A model generated the notes under the pieces. That model was not told the DNA's origin. It searched no databases and saw only the letters and a list, made by a program, of their open reading frames with translations. A stretch of DNA of 64,000 nt, from positions 806,001 through 870,000 of the forward strand of contig NZ_CP126969.1 in assembly GCF_030252165.1 (NCBI RefSeq), given 5' to 3'. Both the position numbers and the translations under genes were made by a program. Below, one piece after another: positions 8,607 to 18,117 of this stretch (within the stretch, counting starts at the first letter, position 1; every line of letters begins with the position of its first letter). Source of the stretch: Corynebacterium breve (GTDB taxonomy: Bacteria > Actinomycetota > Actinomycetes > Mycobacteriales > Mycobacteriaceae).

Positions 8607-11600
8607 TTAGCGGTTGGTTTCCCACATTTGGGCATACCTACCTTGGATCGAGAGAAGTAGGTCGTGTGATCCGTCTTCGATGATACGGCCTGACTCTAAA
8701 ACGAGGATACGATCGGCCCGCCTAGCGGTAGCTAAACGGTGAGCGACGATCACAGATGTCCGTCCCCGAGTAGCGTTTGAGGAAGCGTCTAAGACAGCCT
8801 TTTCGGTAGCCGGATCAAGTGTTGCGGTGGCTTCGTCGAGAAGCATGACATCGGCGTCGATAAGCTCTGCGCGGGCCAGCGCGATGATCTGCCTCTGTCC
8901 TGCTGAAAGGCCTCTTCCGCGCTCGCCAACGTGGTGGTTGAAGCCGCCTGGAATCGCGGCAATTACATGGAGCGCGCCGATTTTGCGGACGGCATTTTCC
9001 ACGTCCTCTTTGGAGAATTGGTCCAGACCGTAGGCGATATTGTCTGCGACAGTGCCTGGGAACAGGTAAGACTCCTGCGGGACTTGGGCAATTTGGCGCC
9101 TCCACTGCGGGATTGGGAACTCAGAAATGTCGGTCCCAGTGGCCTTTACCACCCCCGAAGAGGGGTCGTAGAATCTGGCGATGAGTTTGACCACTGTGGA
9201 TTTTCCGGCGCCGGTCGGGCCCACTAGCGCCACGGTTTCTCCTGCGCGGAGAGTGACCGACAACTGATCCAACACGGGCGTGGCAGAGGGGTCCTCGGCG
9301 GACTGGTAAGCAAACGTCACGTAGTCGAATTCGAGCGGGCCTTCCGCTGCTTGGTGCGCCCTTGGATTAGTACCAGTGTCTGGCACTGTGGTTTGTGTTT
9401 CGAGAAGTTCAGCGATCCGGTTGAAACTCACAGTAGCTTGTTGCCAGGAATCGAAAATCTGGCCCAGCTGCTGAATCGGCCCGTACAACTGACCCAGGTA
9501 CATGGTGAAAGCTACGACGACGCCAACGCTGAGCTCGCCTTGGGCAACACGCGACGCCCCGACGCCGACAACCACCGCCGTCATAACCTGAGAGATTGCT
9601 TGCATCCCCGGGAAGTACAACGCCACCAAGAGCTGAGAACGCATGCGCAGTCGCCGGTAGAGGTCCGATTCGTAGGTGAAATCTGCAAGCGCACGTGGTT
9701 CCATCTGATGCATTTGGCTTGTGCGGATGCCGCCGATTAGCTCAGCGAATTGCCCGTTGACGGCGGAAATCTGCATGCGGGCTTCCGTGTAATACTTTTT
9801 GGACAGCACGCGGAAAACCACTGTGGCCAGGATGATCACCGGCACTGCAAGTAGGGCGATTGCGGTTAAGGATCCGTCGGTGGCTACCAACATCACGCCG
9901 ACGCCGAAAAGCGTTCCTACCGAGACGATTGCCTGAGCAAGACCTGTCTGAAGGAAGTTGGACAATGTATCGATGTCCGTTGTCATGCGCGTCATGATGC
10001 GGCCTGACAGATTCCTTTCAAAATAGGACACGCCTAGGCGCTGCAAGTGCGCATAACTGCGTAAGCGTAAACCGTAGAGGAGACGCTCGCCCGAACGGGA
10101 ACTCAAGATCGTCATCGCCACGCTTGACGCCAACGCCACCAGCACAACCACTACCGCTACGCCCGCCACCGCCCACAGCGCGTCAGGCTGCTGAGCGACG
10201 ATTCCGCGGTCGATCGCCGCGCGGATCAAAGTTGGGAAGGCGACATCGGCCATGACGCCGATGATCAGCAGCGAAACGACCCCGGCGATCAACCAACGCA
10301 CAGCCGAGAAAAGGTCACGGATTCGAAATGGGCGATCCGCCCGGCGGAGCAACTCTGAGTCCAATTGTGGCTGTTCCGAGGCCTCTGGCAAATGTGCCAG
10401 CTTCGACTTGAGCTTTGGCGTAGCGGTGATGATGCCGCCGCGCATGCCCGGCCCACCACCTCCGCGGGGTCCAGCTCCTGGTCGGGCAGTGGTGACCAGG
10501 AAGTCAGGGTCTTCCACTGCCGCCACGTCGGGCCATAGTTCGGCGCTTGTGGGAATGCGCGGGGGCTCGTCGACAAGCGTTGGTGCCATGAGCGCCTGGT
10601 AGCTGGGGTGGATTGTCACTTGATCACGCGGACCATCAAGTACAACCCGACCGTTTTCTACAACAAGGACGCGATCGGCATGATCCACGGTGGATTGGCG
10701 GTGGGCCACCGCGATCACAGTAGTTTCGGCAAGCTCGGCGCGGAGGTTGCCCAGGATGAGTTTTTCGTTTTCGGCGTCGATGGCGCTGGTGGCATCGTCG
10801 AGAATCATCACCGAAGGCGCAGACAGCAGCGCCCGAGCGAGTGCGATGCGCTGCCGCTGGCCGCCCGACAACGTGAGGCCACGTTCACCAACCACTGTGT
10901 CGTAGCCATCCGAGAGCTTCTCGATGAACTCATCTGCGCGGGCAAGCTTGGCAACGCGCGCGACGTCCTCATCGGAGGCGGGAAGCCCCATCGTGATGTT
11001 GTCGCGCACTGATGCAGAGAACAGAAAAGCCTCGTCAAAGACACAGGTGACGCGTTGTCGGATCGATTCGATCGTCAGCTGAGAATACGGATAATCTCGC
11101 TTGCCGACGAGCGCGATGTCACCGAAATCCGGCTCGTAGAAGGCGCCTGCGAGTTGAACGGCCATCGACTTTCCCGCGCCCGGGCCGCCGACAACCGCAA
11201 CGGTTTCGCCCGGCTGCACTGTGACGTCGAACCCGTTCAGGATGGTGTGGCCGTTGGAAGAAAAGCCAACGTTGCGAAACTCGATGCCCACGGGTTCGTC
11301 GCCAAGCGTGAGCGGATCGGCAGGGGAGCGGCGCTGAGGGCGAAGACGCAGGACATCGTCTAAGCGATCGACGCTGCTCATGCCCATTTGCAGGCCGACA
11401 TATGTGTTGGTGAGCATGCTCATCAGCGAGGTCATGGATGTGAGATACGCCGTGAACGCGACGAATTCACCCACGGTGATCCCACCACGGATCGCCAGGA
11501 TGCCGCCCACGATGATGGTGATTACTAGTGCGACATTGGGAAGCTGCGAGAGCAACGGGCGAAAGCGTGCGGTGAGCTTTGCGGCGCGCATCTTGACCGC

Positions 11601-12302
11601 GTATAGCTGCTTGCCCAGCGTTTCGAGTGTGTCAACGGCGCGCTCTTCTTTGCCAAAGGCTTTGACCACTCGAATGCCCGAGACGGTTTGTTCGACATGC
11701 TCGGCAAGATCTGCGGTTGCTTGCTGGTTTGCCCAGGTTGCGGCGTAGAGCGTCGTGCGTGAGCGGTTAGCGATGAACAAGATCACGGGCAGGAACGCCA
11801 AAGACAGCACGGTGAGCCACGGGGACATCGTGAGCATGACCGCCACGGTGACTACGAGCTGGACACTTCGCGAGACAGCCAGCGGAGTCATGGCCAGAAC
11901 TGATTGGAATTGGTTGAGATCGCTGATCGAGCGCGAAACAATCTGGCCTGTCACAATGTCGTCTTGGCTAGGACCATCGAGCGAATTGAGGGTATCAAGC
12001 ACCTCAACTCGCAGGTGGTGTTGCGATCCTATCGACAAATTGCCGGCGGACCAGCGACGCACGATCTGACCTGCGTATTGGATCAGCGCAATGGCAACCA
12101 TGGTCCATGCGATGGTGGGGATCGAACCCGAAGCAGCACCTGTTGCAACGTCGATGGCCTTGCCGGTGAGGGCCGGGACCGCGACTTGAAGCAGAGTGGC
12201 CACGATCGCGCTGCCGAAAGCAATCGCAGTAGTAACTGGATTCATTTTGATGATGCGCCAGATCAGGCGCGCGCCGCGATTCGCGGGCAAGGACTGATCC
12301 AC
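8607..12302 (-). CDS. Fused ABC exporter with two TMD-NBD halves
   Basis: This 1231-residue protein is a tandem fusion of two type IV ABC exporter halves. Half 1 has membrane segments to about 300, Walker A GGPGAGKS at 372-379, LSGGQ at 478-482 and Walker B MILDDATSAID. Half 2 starts near 650 and has GPTGAGKST, LSAGQRQ and MLLDEATATLD. Site 1 is degenerate: the Q-loop Gln is Asp (CVFDEAFLFS) and the catalytic Glu is Asp (LDD), while half 2 is canonical. Such asymmetry is typical of heterodimeric exporters. The substrate is unknown (drug, lipid or peptide). Its GTG start shares one base with the upstream gene's stop (TAGTG), so the two are coupled. Confidence 0.93.
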   Translation of the reverse strand: MDQSLPANRGARLIWRIIKMNPVTTAIAFGSAIVATLLQVAVPALTGKAIDVATGAASGSIPTIAWTMVAIALIQYAGQIVRRWSAGNLSIGSQHHLRVEVLDTLNSLDGPSQDDIVTGQIVSRSISDLNQFQSVLAMTPLAVSRSVQLVVTVAVMLTMSPWLTVLSLAFLPVILFIANRSRTTLYAATWANQQATADLAEHVEQTVSGIRVVKAFGKEERAVDTLETLGKQLYAVKMRAAKLTARFRPLLSQLPNVALVITIIVGGILAIRGGITVGEFVAFTAYLTSMTSLMSMLTNTYVGLQMGMSSVDRLDDVLRLRPQRRSPADPLTLGDEPVGIEFRNVGFSSNGHTILNGFDVTVQPGETVAVVGGPGAGKSMAVQLAGAFYEPDFGDIALVGKRDYPYSQLTIESIRQRVTCVFDEAFLFSASVRDNITMGLPASDEDVARVAKLARADEFIEKLSDGYDTVVGERGLTLSGGQRQRIALARALLSAPSVMILDDATSAIDAENEKLILGNLRAELAETTVIAVAHRQSTVDHADRVLVVENGRVVLDGPRDQVTIHPSYQALMAPTLVDEPPRIPTSAELWPDVAAVEDPDFLVTTARPGAGPRGGGGPGMRGGIITATPKLKSKLAHLPEASEQPQLDSELLRRADRPFRIRDLFSAVRWLIAGVVSLLIIGVMADVAFPTLIRAAIDRGIVAQQPDALWAVAGVAVVVVLVALASSVAMTILSSRSGERLLYGLRLRSYAHLQRLGVSYFERNLSGRIMTRMTTDIDTLSNFLQTGLAQAIVSVGTLFGVGVMLVATDGSLTAIALLAVPVIILATVVFRVLSKKYYTEARMQISAVNGQFAELIGGIRTSQMHQMEPRALADFTYESDLYRRLRMRSQLLVALYFPGMQAISQVMTAVVVGVGASRVAQGELSVGVVVAFTMYLGQLYGPIQQLGQIFDSWQQATVSFNRIAELLETQTTVPDTGTNPRAHQAAEGPLEFDYVTFAYQSAEDPSATPVLDQLSVTLRAGETVALVGPTGAGKSTVVKLIARFYDPSSGVVKATGTDISEFPIPQWRRQIAQVPQESYLFPGTVADNIAYGLDQFSKEDVENAVRKIGALHVIAAIPGGFNHHVGERGRGLSAGQRQIIALARAELIDADVMLLDEATATLDPATEKAVLDASSNATRGRTSVIVAHRLATARRADRILVLESGRIIEDGSHDLLLSIQGRYAQMWETNR

Positions 12303-13207
12303 TAGGACTTCTTATCGCGCTTCAGGATAGAACCGACGCGCGCTGCTGCCTTTTTCAATGCGCCATCTTTGTCGTTGTCTGACTGCGTAGAGGCCAGTCG
12401 TTCAAGCTCGCGGACTTCTTCTTGGTCGATGTCTTCCATCTTGGTTACAGGCGAAATCTCAGTAAGGAATCGAGCCGGGGTGGGGCCAAGACTGTCGGAT
12501 GCATTGCGGATCACCTGGCGGGCCAGCTTTCGGTTAACCAAGGTGCCTGCGATGGCGCCTAAGCCAAGCGGCAACAACTTGCCAATCCACGCACGGGTGA
12601 ATTTGCGTGTGGCTCGGCGTACGGCGGTATTAAGCAGGCGGTTGTTCAGATCCTTTAGTGAAGGGCCGCTGAAGCGCGTGAGGCTTTTGGTCAGGCTGAG
12701 GTCCTTGACACTTTCGCCAAGAAGTGAATCGACGATTGCGGAGCCCTTTGCGCCGAGCAGAATTGTCAACACTAGGGCGCTGCGACGATCGGGGTCTTGA
12801 ATATCGACACCGCGCAGGTAAGCACTAGCCACCGTGTAGACGGCTGCGAAATCGAGGAAGACCACGGACTCACCGGCCACAGCAGCGGCGCCAGTAAAGA
12901 AACCAATACCCGGGATCGCAGCAGCTGCACCTACGCCAGCGCCGGTGCCGGAGACGGTGGTGAGGAAGTGGCGGTCCATGATCTTCTGGATTTGCTCAGG
13001 AGTCGCGTCAGGATTTTTCCTACGCAGTCGGTCGACGTACTTCCTAATCGTCGATCCCTGAATATGCACAGCCTTGTCTACGGCACCGATCAGTGCGCGT
13101 CCGACTGTTCCAGCATTGGCTTCGATTGCCGCTGGGTCGGAGCCCATGGCGTCGGTAAGCACGGCGTCTTCTTGCTTCTTCTCCGCCTTAGTTCGTACAC
13201 CGGTCAT
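12302..13207 (-). CDS. Hypothetical EcsC-like membrane-associated protein
   Basis: This 301-residue protein has a charged N-terminus (RTKAEKKQED), a Gly/Ala-rich hydrophobic hairpin near 85-125 (GTGAGVGAAAAIPGIGFFTG) and a second hydrophobic patch near 215-225 (LLPLGLGAIAGTLVNRK). The tail is basic. The pattern resembles EcsC-type proteins found beside ABC exporters, but the match is weak. It is translationally coupled to the downstream ABC exporter, which suggests a shared function such as assembly or membrane association. Confidence 0.75.
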   Translation of the reverse strand: MTGVRTKAEKKQEDAVLTDAMGSDPAAIEANAGTVGRALIGAVDKAVHIQGSTIRKYVDRLRRKNPDATPEQIQKIMDRHFLTTVSGTGAGVGAAAAIPGIGFFTGAAAVAGESVVFLDFAAVYTVASAYLRGVDIQDPDRRSALVLTILLGAKGSAIVDSLLGESVKDLSLTKSLTRFSGPSLKDLNNRLLNTAVRRATRKFTRAWIGKLLPLGLGAIAGTLVNRKLARQVIRNASDSLGPTPARFLTEISPVTKMEDIDQEEVRELERLASTQSDNDKDGALKKAAARVGSILKRDKKS

Positions 13208-13459
13208 AGTGGCCTCCTTGGGTAGTGGCTTGGGTTTTGGCTTCGCGAGTGAGTAGTTACTATCAGCGTGCGCTTTCGTATCGTTTTATCTTGGTCGAGT
13301 GTAGATCGATTGCACTTTTCACAGCGCGCTCGAGCAAAGATATATTTCTATTTATCTACTTCTTGACCAAGTTGTGACCTGCGCAGTTCCGTTCCTCGCG
13401 GTTGCTTATCGACGAAAACCCAGCCCACGATCTGACAGAAGATTTTTAGAAACTGGGGC

Positions 13460-13465
13460 TAGCCT
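13460..13465 (+). promoter_or_regulatory. Candidate -10 element for a leaderless carboxylesterase transcript
   Basis: TAGCCT ends 7 nt before ATG 13473 and no Shine-Dalgarno sequence lies between, the layout expected of a leaderless mRNA. The rest of the 265-bp gap from 13208 shows CTTGGTC near 13289 and GACCAAG near 13365 as possible half-sites, and nothing else clear. Confidence 0.4.
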
Positions 13466-13472
13466 TGGGCTT

Positions 13473-15077
13473 ATGAACGCACAAGCCACCGCTGATGAAT
13501 CAAGCGGCAGAACAGGACCCGTGGTGACAACCACCTCGGGTCGAGTTCGTGGCCTCATCGACCCGTTAAGCAAGGTTCGCACATGGCGCGGTGTGCCATA
13601 TGGCGCGGACACCTCGGGGCCGCATCGGTTCCGTGCGCCCCGTTCGGTGCCATCCTGGCCTGGGATCAAAGACTGCACGGAGTACGCCCCGCCGGCGCTT
13701 CAAGGCACGTACGGACTAACTAGCAAGGTCATTGGTAGCGAAAACTGCCTTACCGTGGACATTGTGCGTCCGGACACTGATGAAGAACTGCCCGTGGTGG
13801 TCTATTTTCATGGCGGGTCATTCTTGATGGGATCGTCACACGAGAAGGTTCTGCAAGGACATAACCTCGCGGTGAACACCAATGTCGTGTACGTTTCGGT
13901 AAATTTCCGCCTTGGTGTCTTGGGATATCTGGATCTGCGCTCTGTCGGGCCGGACTGTGTGGCCAACCCAGCATTGCGCGACCAGATTTTGAGTTTGCGT
14001 TGGATCAAACGCAATATCGCAGCCTTTGGAGGCAATCCGAATTCGGTGACCATCATGGGGGAGTCCGCAGGCGGGGCCTCTGTGGTATCGCTGATGATCG
14101 CCCCTTCCGCTCGTGGTCTGTTCCATCGAGCTATTGCCCAGTCACCGCCGGTCAGCGCTGTGCACACGAGGATTCAGGCAGCAATGTGGGCTTCGACGCT
14201 GCTGGATTACATGGGAATGTCGCGACTTTCTACGTTGGATGATCTTCGCGCGGTTGAAGGCGAGGAGCTTGTTCGTGTGGGGCAGGCGATGATCGTTCGT
14301 GGTCGCGAACTGATGTATCTCAATTCGTCGTTTATGCCCACCGTGGACGGCGAGACTCTGACGCAACACCCGATCGATGCGTTTAACGATGGCAATGAAG
14401 CTCCTGTGCCATTCATCATTGGAACGAACTCTGATGAAGCAAGCTTTGCCAAGGCTTTGTATCTGCGCATGAGCAAGCGCAGCGCTGCGGCTCGACGGAT
14501 TCTTGAGGTGTTCGATGCAGAAAACGCCGATCGAGTGCTAAAAGCTTATGGCATGGCCACCGAGCGCAAGGAGTTTGCAGCGCTTCTGGCGGACGCAGTT
14601 TTCTGGGCTCCGTCCGTATCGATTGCTTCGGCTCACCGCCATTTCGCCCCGACATGGATGTACCGCTTTGACTACGCGAATGAGACGATGCAGCGTCTGG
14701 GGCTTGGCGCGATGCATTCGTCGGATCTCGCTGTTGTCTTTGGCGCGCCGGGCGTGACACGGGCAAGTCGATTGGACCGATTCGGTTCGACGGAAGGCTT
14801 CGAGGACGTTAGTACGACAATGCAGTACCACTGGGGCCACTTTTTCCACTTCGGTCGTCCGGGAGAAGAGTGGCCACGTTATGCGACGAGAACTGATACC
14901 GAACCTGGTCGTGCCACGGCAATTTTTGATTCCACCGCCCATGTTGTCTACGACCCGCGCCAAACTAAAAGACGTGCGTGGGAGTCATTTCGAATGACGC
15001 AGTGGGGTGATGGGCGCATTGACGTAGAGGAGCGCTTGGCTGATTTCTTAGGCTTGGCGGCAAACTCCGATGAATAG
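13473..15077 (+). CDS. Type B carboxylesterase
   Basis: This 534-residue alpha/beta hydrolase belongs to the carboxylesterase/para-nitrobenzyl esterase family, which hydrolyses ester bonds of small lipophilic substrates. Visible motifs are the oxyanion-hole region VVVYFHGGSF, the nucleophile elbow GESAGG (in NSVTIMGESAGGASVV) and the late catalytic His in AMHSSDLAVVFGA, in place of the usual HGxEL/HGADL. The N-terminal TSGRVRGL, then RTWRGVPYG, is the family hallmark. I chose ATG 13473 because the upstream in-frame extension from 13374 has no family similarity. No signal peptide is seen, so it is probably cytosolic. Confidence 0.93.
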   Translation: MNAQATADESSGRTGPVVTTTSGRVRGLIDPLSKVRTWRGVPYGADTSGPHRFRAPRSVPSWPGIKDCTEYAPPALQGTYGLTSKVIGSENCLTVDIVRPDTDEELPVVVYFHGGSFLMGSSHEKVLQGHNLAVNTNVVYVSVNFRLGVLGYLDLRSVGPDCVANPALRDQILSLRWIKRNIAAFGGNPNSVTIMGESAGGASVVSLMIAPSARGLFHRAIAQSPPVSAVHTRIQAAMWASTLLDYMGMSRLSTLDDLRAVEGEELVRVGQAMIVRGRELMYLNSSFMPTVDGETLTQHPIDAFNDGNEAPVPFIIGTNSDEASFAKALYLRMSKRSAAARRILEVFDAENADRVLKAYGMATERKEFAALLADAVFWAPSVSIASAHRHFAPTWMYRFDYANETMQRLGLGAMHSSDLAVVFGAPGVTRASRLDRFGSTEGFEDVSTTMQYHWGHFFHFGRPGEEWPRYATRTDTEPGRATAIFDSTAHVVYDPRQTKRRAWESFRMTQWGDGRIDVEERLADFLGLAANSDE

Positions 15078-15218
15078 TTGGAGTGTGTTGTGGGCCAATC
15101 TCGCTACGGATTTGGCGTTTTTGTCAGCGAATTTGTTGCGTTCTGGCTAGGCTGGTGGCCGGTTGTTGGTTTTCAATGACTAATCCGCGCTGAGGACGAT
15201 CATCCTGGAAGGACACCT

Positions 15219-16106
15219 GTGACCATGAGCTTTTTCGAGGAAATTGCCGCGGCGCTTGACCGCGATGGTGTGGAATCTCGAGTTCACGACGAGACGATGT
15301 TCGTGCCTATTACGGCTGAAGTAGAAATTCAGTTTGTTGAGATTGATCCGCTTTTGCCGGCGGCAAATGTGTATATCGCTGCAGCCGATGTGGATGAGGA
15401 CGACGAAGACTTTGAGGCCGTGTTGGTTTCGGTAGTGTTTTCTGTAGAAGCGGCGGTTGCCACGGTTGCAGAACATATGGCTACAGATCAGGTAGTCACC
15501 GTGCTCCGGGATCTATTGGAAGGCACTGATGAGCGGATCGGCGACTTGGAATTTTACCAAGACTCCGTGAATCCAAATCTTGTTCGTGCAGAGGTGGGCG
15601 ATAGCTCCGAGCTGCATGTCCTTGTCGAAGTCATTGACGGTGTTCCAGTGGCGAACGTGCAGTTCATCGCATTGAACAGTGAATACGATACGTTGATTGA
15701 TCAGGCGATCGACGAGTGGTGGGAGTCTGACGGCGATGCCGAGCTTTCCGACGAAGATCGTGACCGTTTGTTCAATGATTTGGCCGTAGAGGTCAACCTA
15801 GAAGGCGAGATCCTCGCGCTTGGTAACTTTGAGGACTTTGACCGTCTTTTCGATGTTCTTTCTCTTGCCGCGGATCAGGCGGAAGAGTGGGAGTCGCAGC
15901 TATCGCCTGTGGCCGACGAAGATTTCGATGAGCCGGAGGTGTACGACATCTTCGGTGCTGACGATCTCGACGTGGAAGACCTTGAAGAAGACGAAGAAGA
16001 CAATGACCTCGAGGATGACAAGCTTGACGACGACGGCCTCGACGGGGATGAATTCGACGACGAAGACCTAGACGACGAAGATCTAGACGACGAATCCGAG
16101 CGTTAA
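15219..16106 (+). CDS. YbjN-like protein with a long acidic tail
   Basis: This 295-residue protein appears to contain two YbjN-type modules (about 1-95 and 100-215; FFEEIAAALDRDG starts the first). The last 55 residues are almost entirely Asp, Glu and Leu in a loose LDDED repeat. YbjN proteins fold like type III secretion chaperones and are linked to stress control; the activity is unknown. GAAGGA at 15208-15213 supports GTG 15219, with ATG 15225 also possible. It ends 1 bp from a convergent gene. The acidic tail could bind cations or basic partners, which is inference. Confidence 0.75.
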   Translation: MTMSFFEEIAAALDRDGVESRVHDETMFVPITAEVEIQFVEIDPLLPAANVYIAAADVDEDDEDFEAVLVSVVFSVEAAVATVAEHMATDQVVTVLRDLLEGTDERIGDLEFYQDSVNPNLVRAEVGDSSELHVLVEVIDGVPVANVQFIALNSEYDTLIDQAIDEWWESDGDAELSDEDRDRLFNDLAVEVNLEGEILALGNFEDFDRLFDVLSLAADQAEEWESQLSPVADEDFDEPEVYDIFGADDLDVEDLEEDEEDNDLEDDKLDDDGLDGDEFDDEDLDDEDLDDESER

Positions 16107-16107
16107 A

Positions 16108-16614
16108 TCACGCTGCCGCTAGACCTTCGAAAAGAGAGCCGGGGGACTGGAGTGGATTGAATTTTCCATCGACAATCCAGACGTATGTCATGGAGCTGTG
16201 GGTGGAAATCTCGTGGATATTTCCGTCGTGTTCGCGGTAGAGCAGGGCACGAATCCATGCCTCGGAAACTTGTGGATCTACGGGGAGCCCCGACTTGTCT
16301 GTGACCCGGATGCTGACCAAATAGGCCGGTATGCGGGTTTCTCCATATCCGCGGATTCGCGCCTGGGCCAGCGGGCCAACGCGGTGCCGGGTAATTGCCA
16401 CCGTCAACTTAGGACCTGAGCGGGTTGCGGGAAGGTCTTTAGTAGGCGGGCGCCACGATGGAGTTGGCCGCGCAAGAGAGCGCGGGTGATGGATGATTCC
16501 GTGGAGGTTGCTCAGCACCTCGGCGTGTTTGCGTGCGATCTCATGAGGTGACAAGTCTTCGACGAAAGTGTTGTCGGTGCGAAGGGTGCTGGATGCGCTG
16601 CGTGCTTTGATCAT
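16108..16614 (-). CDS. Hypothetical protein
   Basis: A 168-residue soluble protein I do not recognise. It has a Pro/Arg-rich middle (about 45-62) and a beta-rich C-terminal half with GYGETRIPAYLVSIRVTD and SSMTYVWIVDGKFNPLQSPG. The stop is 1 bp from that of the convergent acidic protein, a tight arrangement that supports both stops being real. It lies divergent from the MFS transporter gene. Confidence 0.68.
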   Translation of the reverse strand: MIKARSASSTLRTDNTFVEDLSPHEIARKHAEVLSNLHGIIHHPRSLARPTPSWRPPTKDLPATRSGPKLTVAITRHRVGPLAQARIRGYGETRIPAYLVSIRVTDKSGLPVDPQVSEAWIRALLYREHDGNIHEISTHSSMTYVWIVDGKFNPLQSPGSLFEGLAAA

Positions 16615-16708
16615 GATTGGACACTATCGAGGGCATACGACACCTTCCCTGCAAGCATAGAACAAGTGTTCGAACATCCGTGGGTGGGTGAATCACGAAA
16701 AAAGGGGA

Positions 16709-16714
16709 TAGCCT
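16709..16714 (+). promoter_or_regulatory. Candidate -10 element before the MFS transporter
   Basis: TAGCCT lies 10 nt before ATG 16725 with no Shine-Dalgarno sequence in the gap. The same hexamer precedes the carboxylesterase gene. It suggests a leaderless or near-leaderless transcript. Confidence 0.35.
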
Positions 16715-16724
16715 AGTAGCCACA

Positions 16725-17960
16725 ATGACTCCTCTAAATGAACATGGCGCAAGGGCCGAAGAAACGCCGAAGATTCCCAAGGAAATTTGGGTTCTAGTTT
16801 CGGCAGCTTTCCTGATTGCCCTGGGCTACGGCCTGATCGCACCGATTATTCCCCAGTTTGCAGTGAGCTTCGGCGTATCGATGGCTGCCGCCGGCGCCGT
16901 TGTTTCAGTGTTTTCTGCTGCCCGATTGATTGGCGCACCGTGGGCCGGGGTGCTCGTCGATAAGCTTGGTTCTCGCAAGGTGTATATCACGGGATTGCTG
17001 ATTGTTGCGGTCACCACTGGGCTCGTGGCAGTGACGCAGGCCTACTGGCAGATTCTGGTACTACGCACGATTGCGGGCATTGGTTCAACGATGTTCACTA
17101 TCTCGGCGGTCGGGCTGATTGTCAAAGTGGCTCCGCCGCAAATCCGTGGGCGCGCCTCGTCGGTATATAGCACCGCCTTTTTGCTGGGCAACGTCGTAGG
17201 GCCTGTTGCCGGTGCCGCCATGTCCTTTTTGGGAATGCGTTGGCCCTTTGTCATTTATGGAACGGGCGTGGGATTAGCCGCCCTTGTCGTCTGGGTTGCG
17301 ATGCCGCGTGTTAACGAGAATGTTCGCCGGCAGACCCTTCCTCCGATGGAACTGTCGGAAGCGGTGGCAGATTCGGCCTATAGAAGTGTCTTGCTTTCTA
17401 ACTTTGCGCATGGCTGGATCAACATGGGTATTCGTGTGGCAGTCCTGCCTCTTTTCGCCGCGGCGGTGTTCACTCACGGTGGCGCAGCTGCGGGCCTTGC
17501 GCTGGCGGCGTTTGCGTTTGGCAATGCGGTGGCGCTGCAGTTCTCTGGCCGGTTGGCCGACACGATAGGTCGCAAGCCGATGATTGTTGGCGGGCTCCTG
17601 GTTACGGCTGTGTTCACCGGTGGAATGGGTTTTGCGGATAGTTTCTGGCCCCTCATTATTGTGTCTGCTCTCGCAGGCGTGGGTGGCGGCATGCTTAATC
17701 CAGGGCAACAGGCAGTGCTGGCGGATGTGATTGGCAATGAGCGTTCGGGCGGCAAGGTGCTCTCCACGTTCCAGATGAGCATGGATGCGGGACAGATTCT
17801 TGGCCCGATTTTGATCGGCGCGCTGGCGGAGGCATTCGGTTTCCCAATCGCATTCATGGTGTGTGGAGCCCTCGCATTAGTTGCCGCTATCTTGTGGATT
17901 TTTGGGCGAGAGACCTTGAACTCCAAGACTGCCCAGCCCTCATCCGTCGATCCAACCTAG
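16725..17960 (+). CDS. Major facilitator superfamily transporter, drug-efflux-like
   Basis: This 411-residue protein has about 12 hydrophobic segments in two halves. The MFS loop motif is GVLVDKLGSRKVYITG (loop 2-3), repeated as GRLADTIGRKPMIVGG in the second half, and the antiporter-like VGPVAGAAMSFLGMRWPF lies in helix 5. This matches the proton-coupled drug:H+ antiporter group, but substrate and direction cannot be read from sequence. It stands alone between an unrecognised gene and the ECF cluster. Confidence 0.92.
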   Translation: MTPLNEHGARAEETPKIPKEIWVLVSAAFLIALGYGLIAPIIPQFAVSFGVSMAAAGAVVSVFSAARLIGAPWAGVLVDKLGSRKVYITGLLIVAVTTGLVAVTQAYWQILVLRTIAGIGSTMFTISAVGLIVKVAPPQIRGRASSVYSTAFLLGNVVGPVAGAAMSFLGMRWPFVIYGTGVGLAALVVWVAMPRVNENVRRQTLPPMELSEAVADSAYRSVLLSNFAHGWINMGIRVAVLPLFAAAVFTHGGAAAGLALAAFAFGNAVALQFSGRLADTIGRKPMIVGGLLVTAVFTGGMGFADSFWPLIIVSALAGVGGGMLNPGQQAVLADVIGNERSGGKVLSTFQMSMDAGQILGPILIGALAEAFGFPIAFMVCGALALVAAILWIFGRETLNSKTAQPSSVDPT

Positions 17961-18107
17961 GCAACAAATATGTCTATATAAGAGCGGCCGATTGATAGCA
18001 CTTAGGTATAAAGTCAGCGTAAAGCGCTATCTGCGACTGCATTCCCACTAGTATGTGATGTGCACTCAAAATCGCTGAAAGCAACCGGCCACATGTATGC
18101 GCGACGT

Positions 18108-18113
18108 AGGAGG
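18108..18113 (+). promoter_or_regulatory. Strong Shine-Dalgarno that fixes the start of the first S component
   Basis: AGGAGG lies 4 nt before ATG 18118. The upstream in-frame ATG at 18097 has no such site, so 18118 is the probable start. Confidence 0.85.
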
Positions 18114-18117
18114 AAAA

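Noticed and set aside
18054..18068. TGTGATGTGCACTCA as a GlxR site
   Set aside because: Only the left half TGTGA fits the TGTGA-N6-TCACA pattern; the right half does not.
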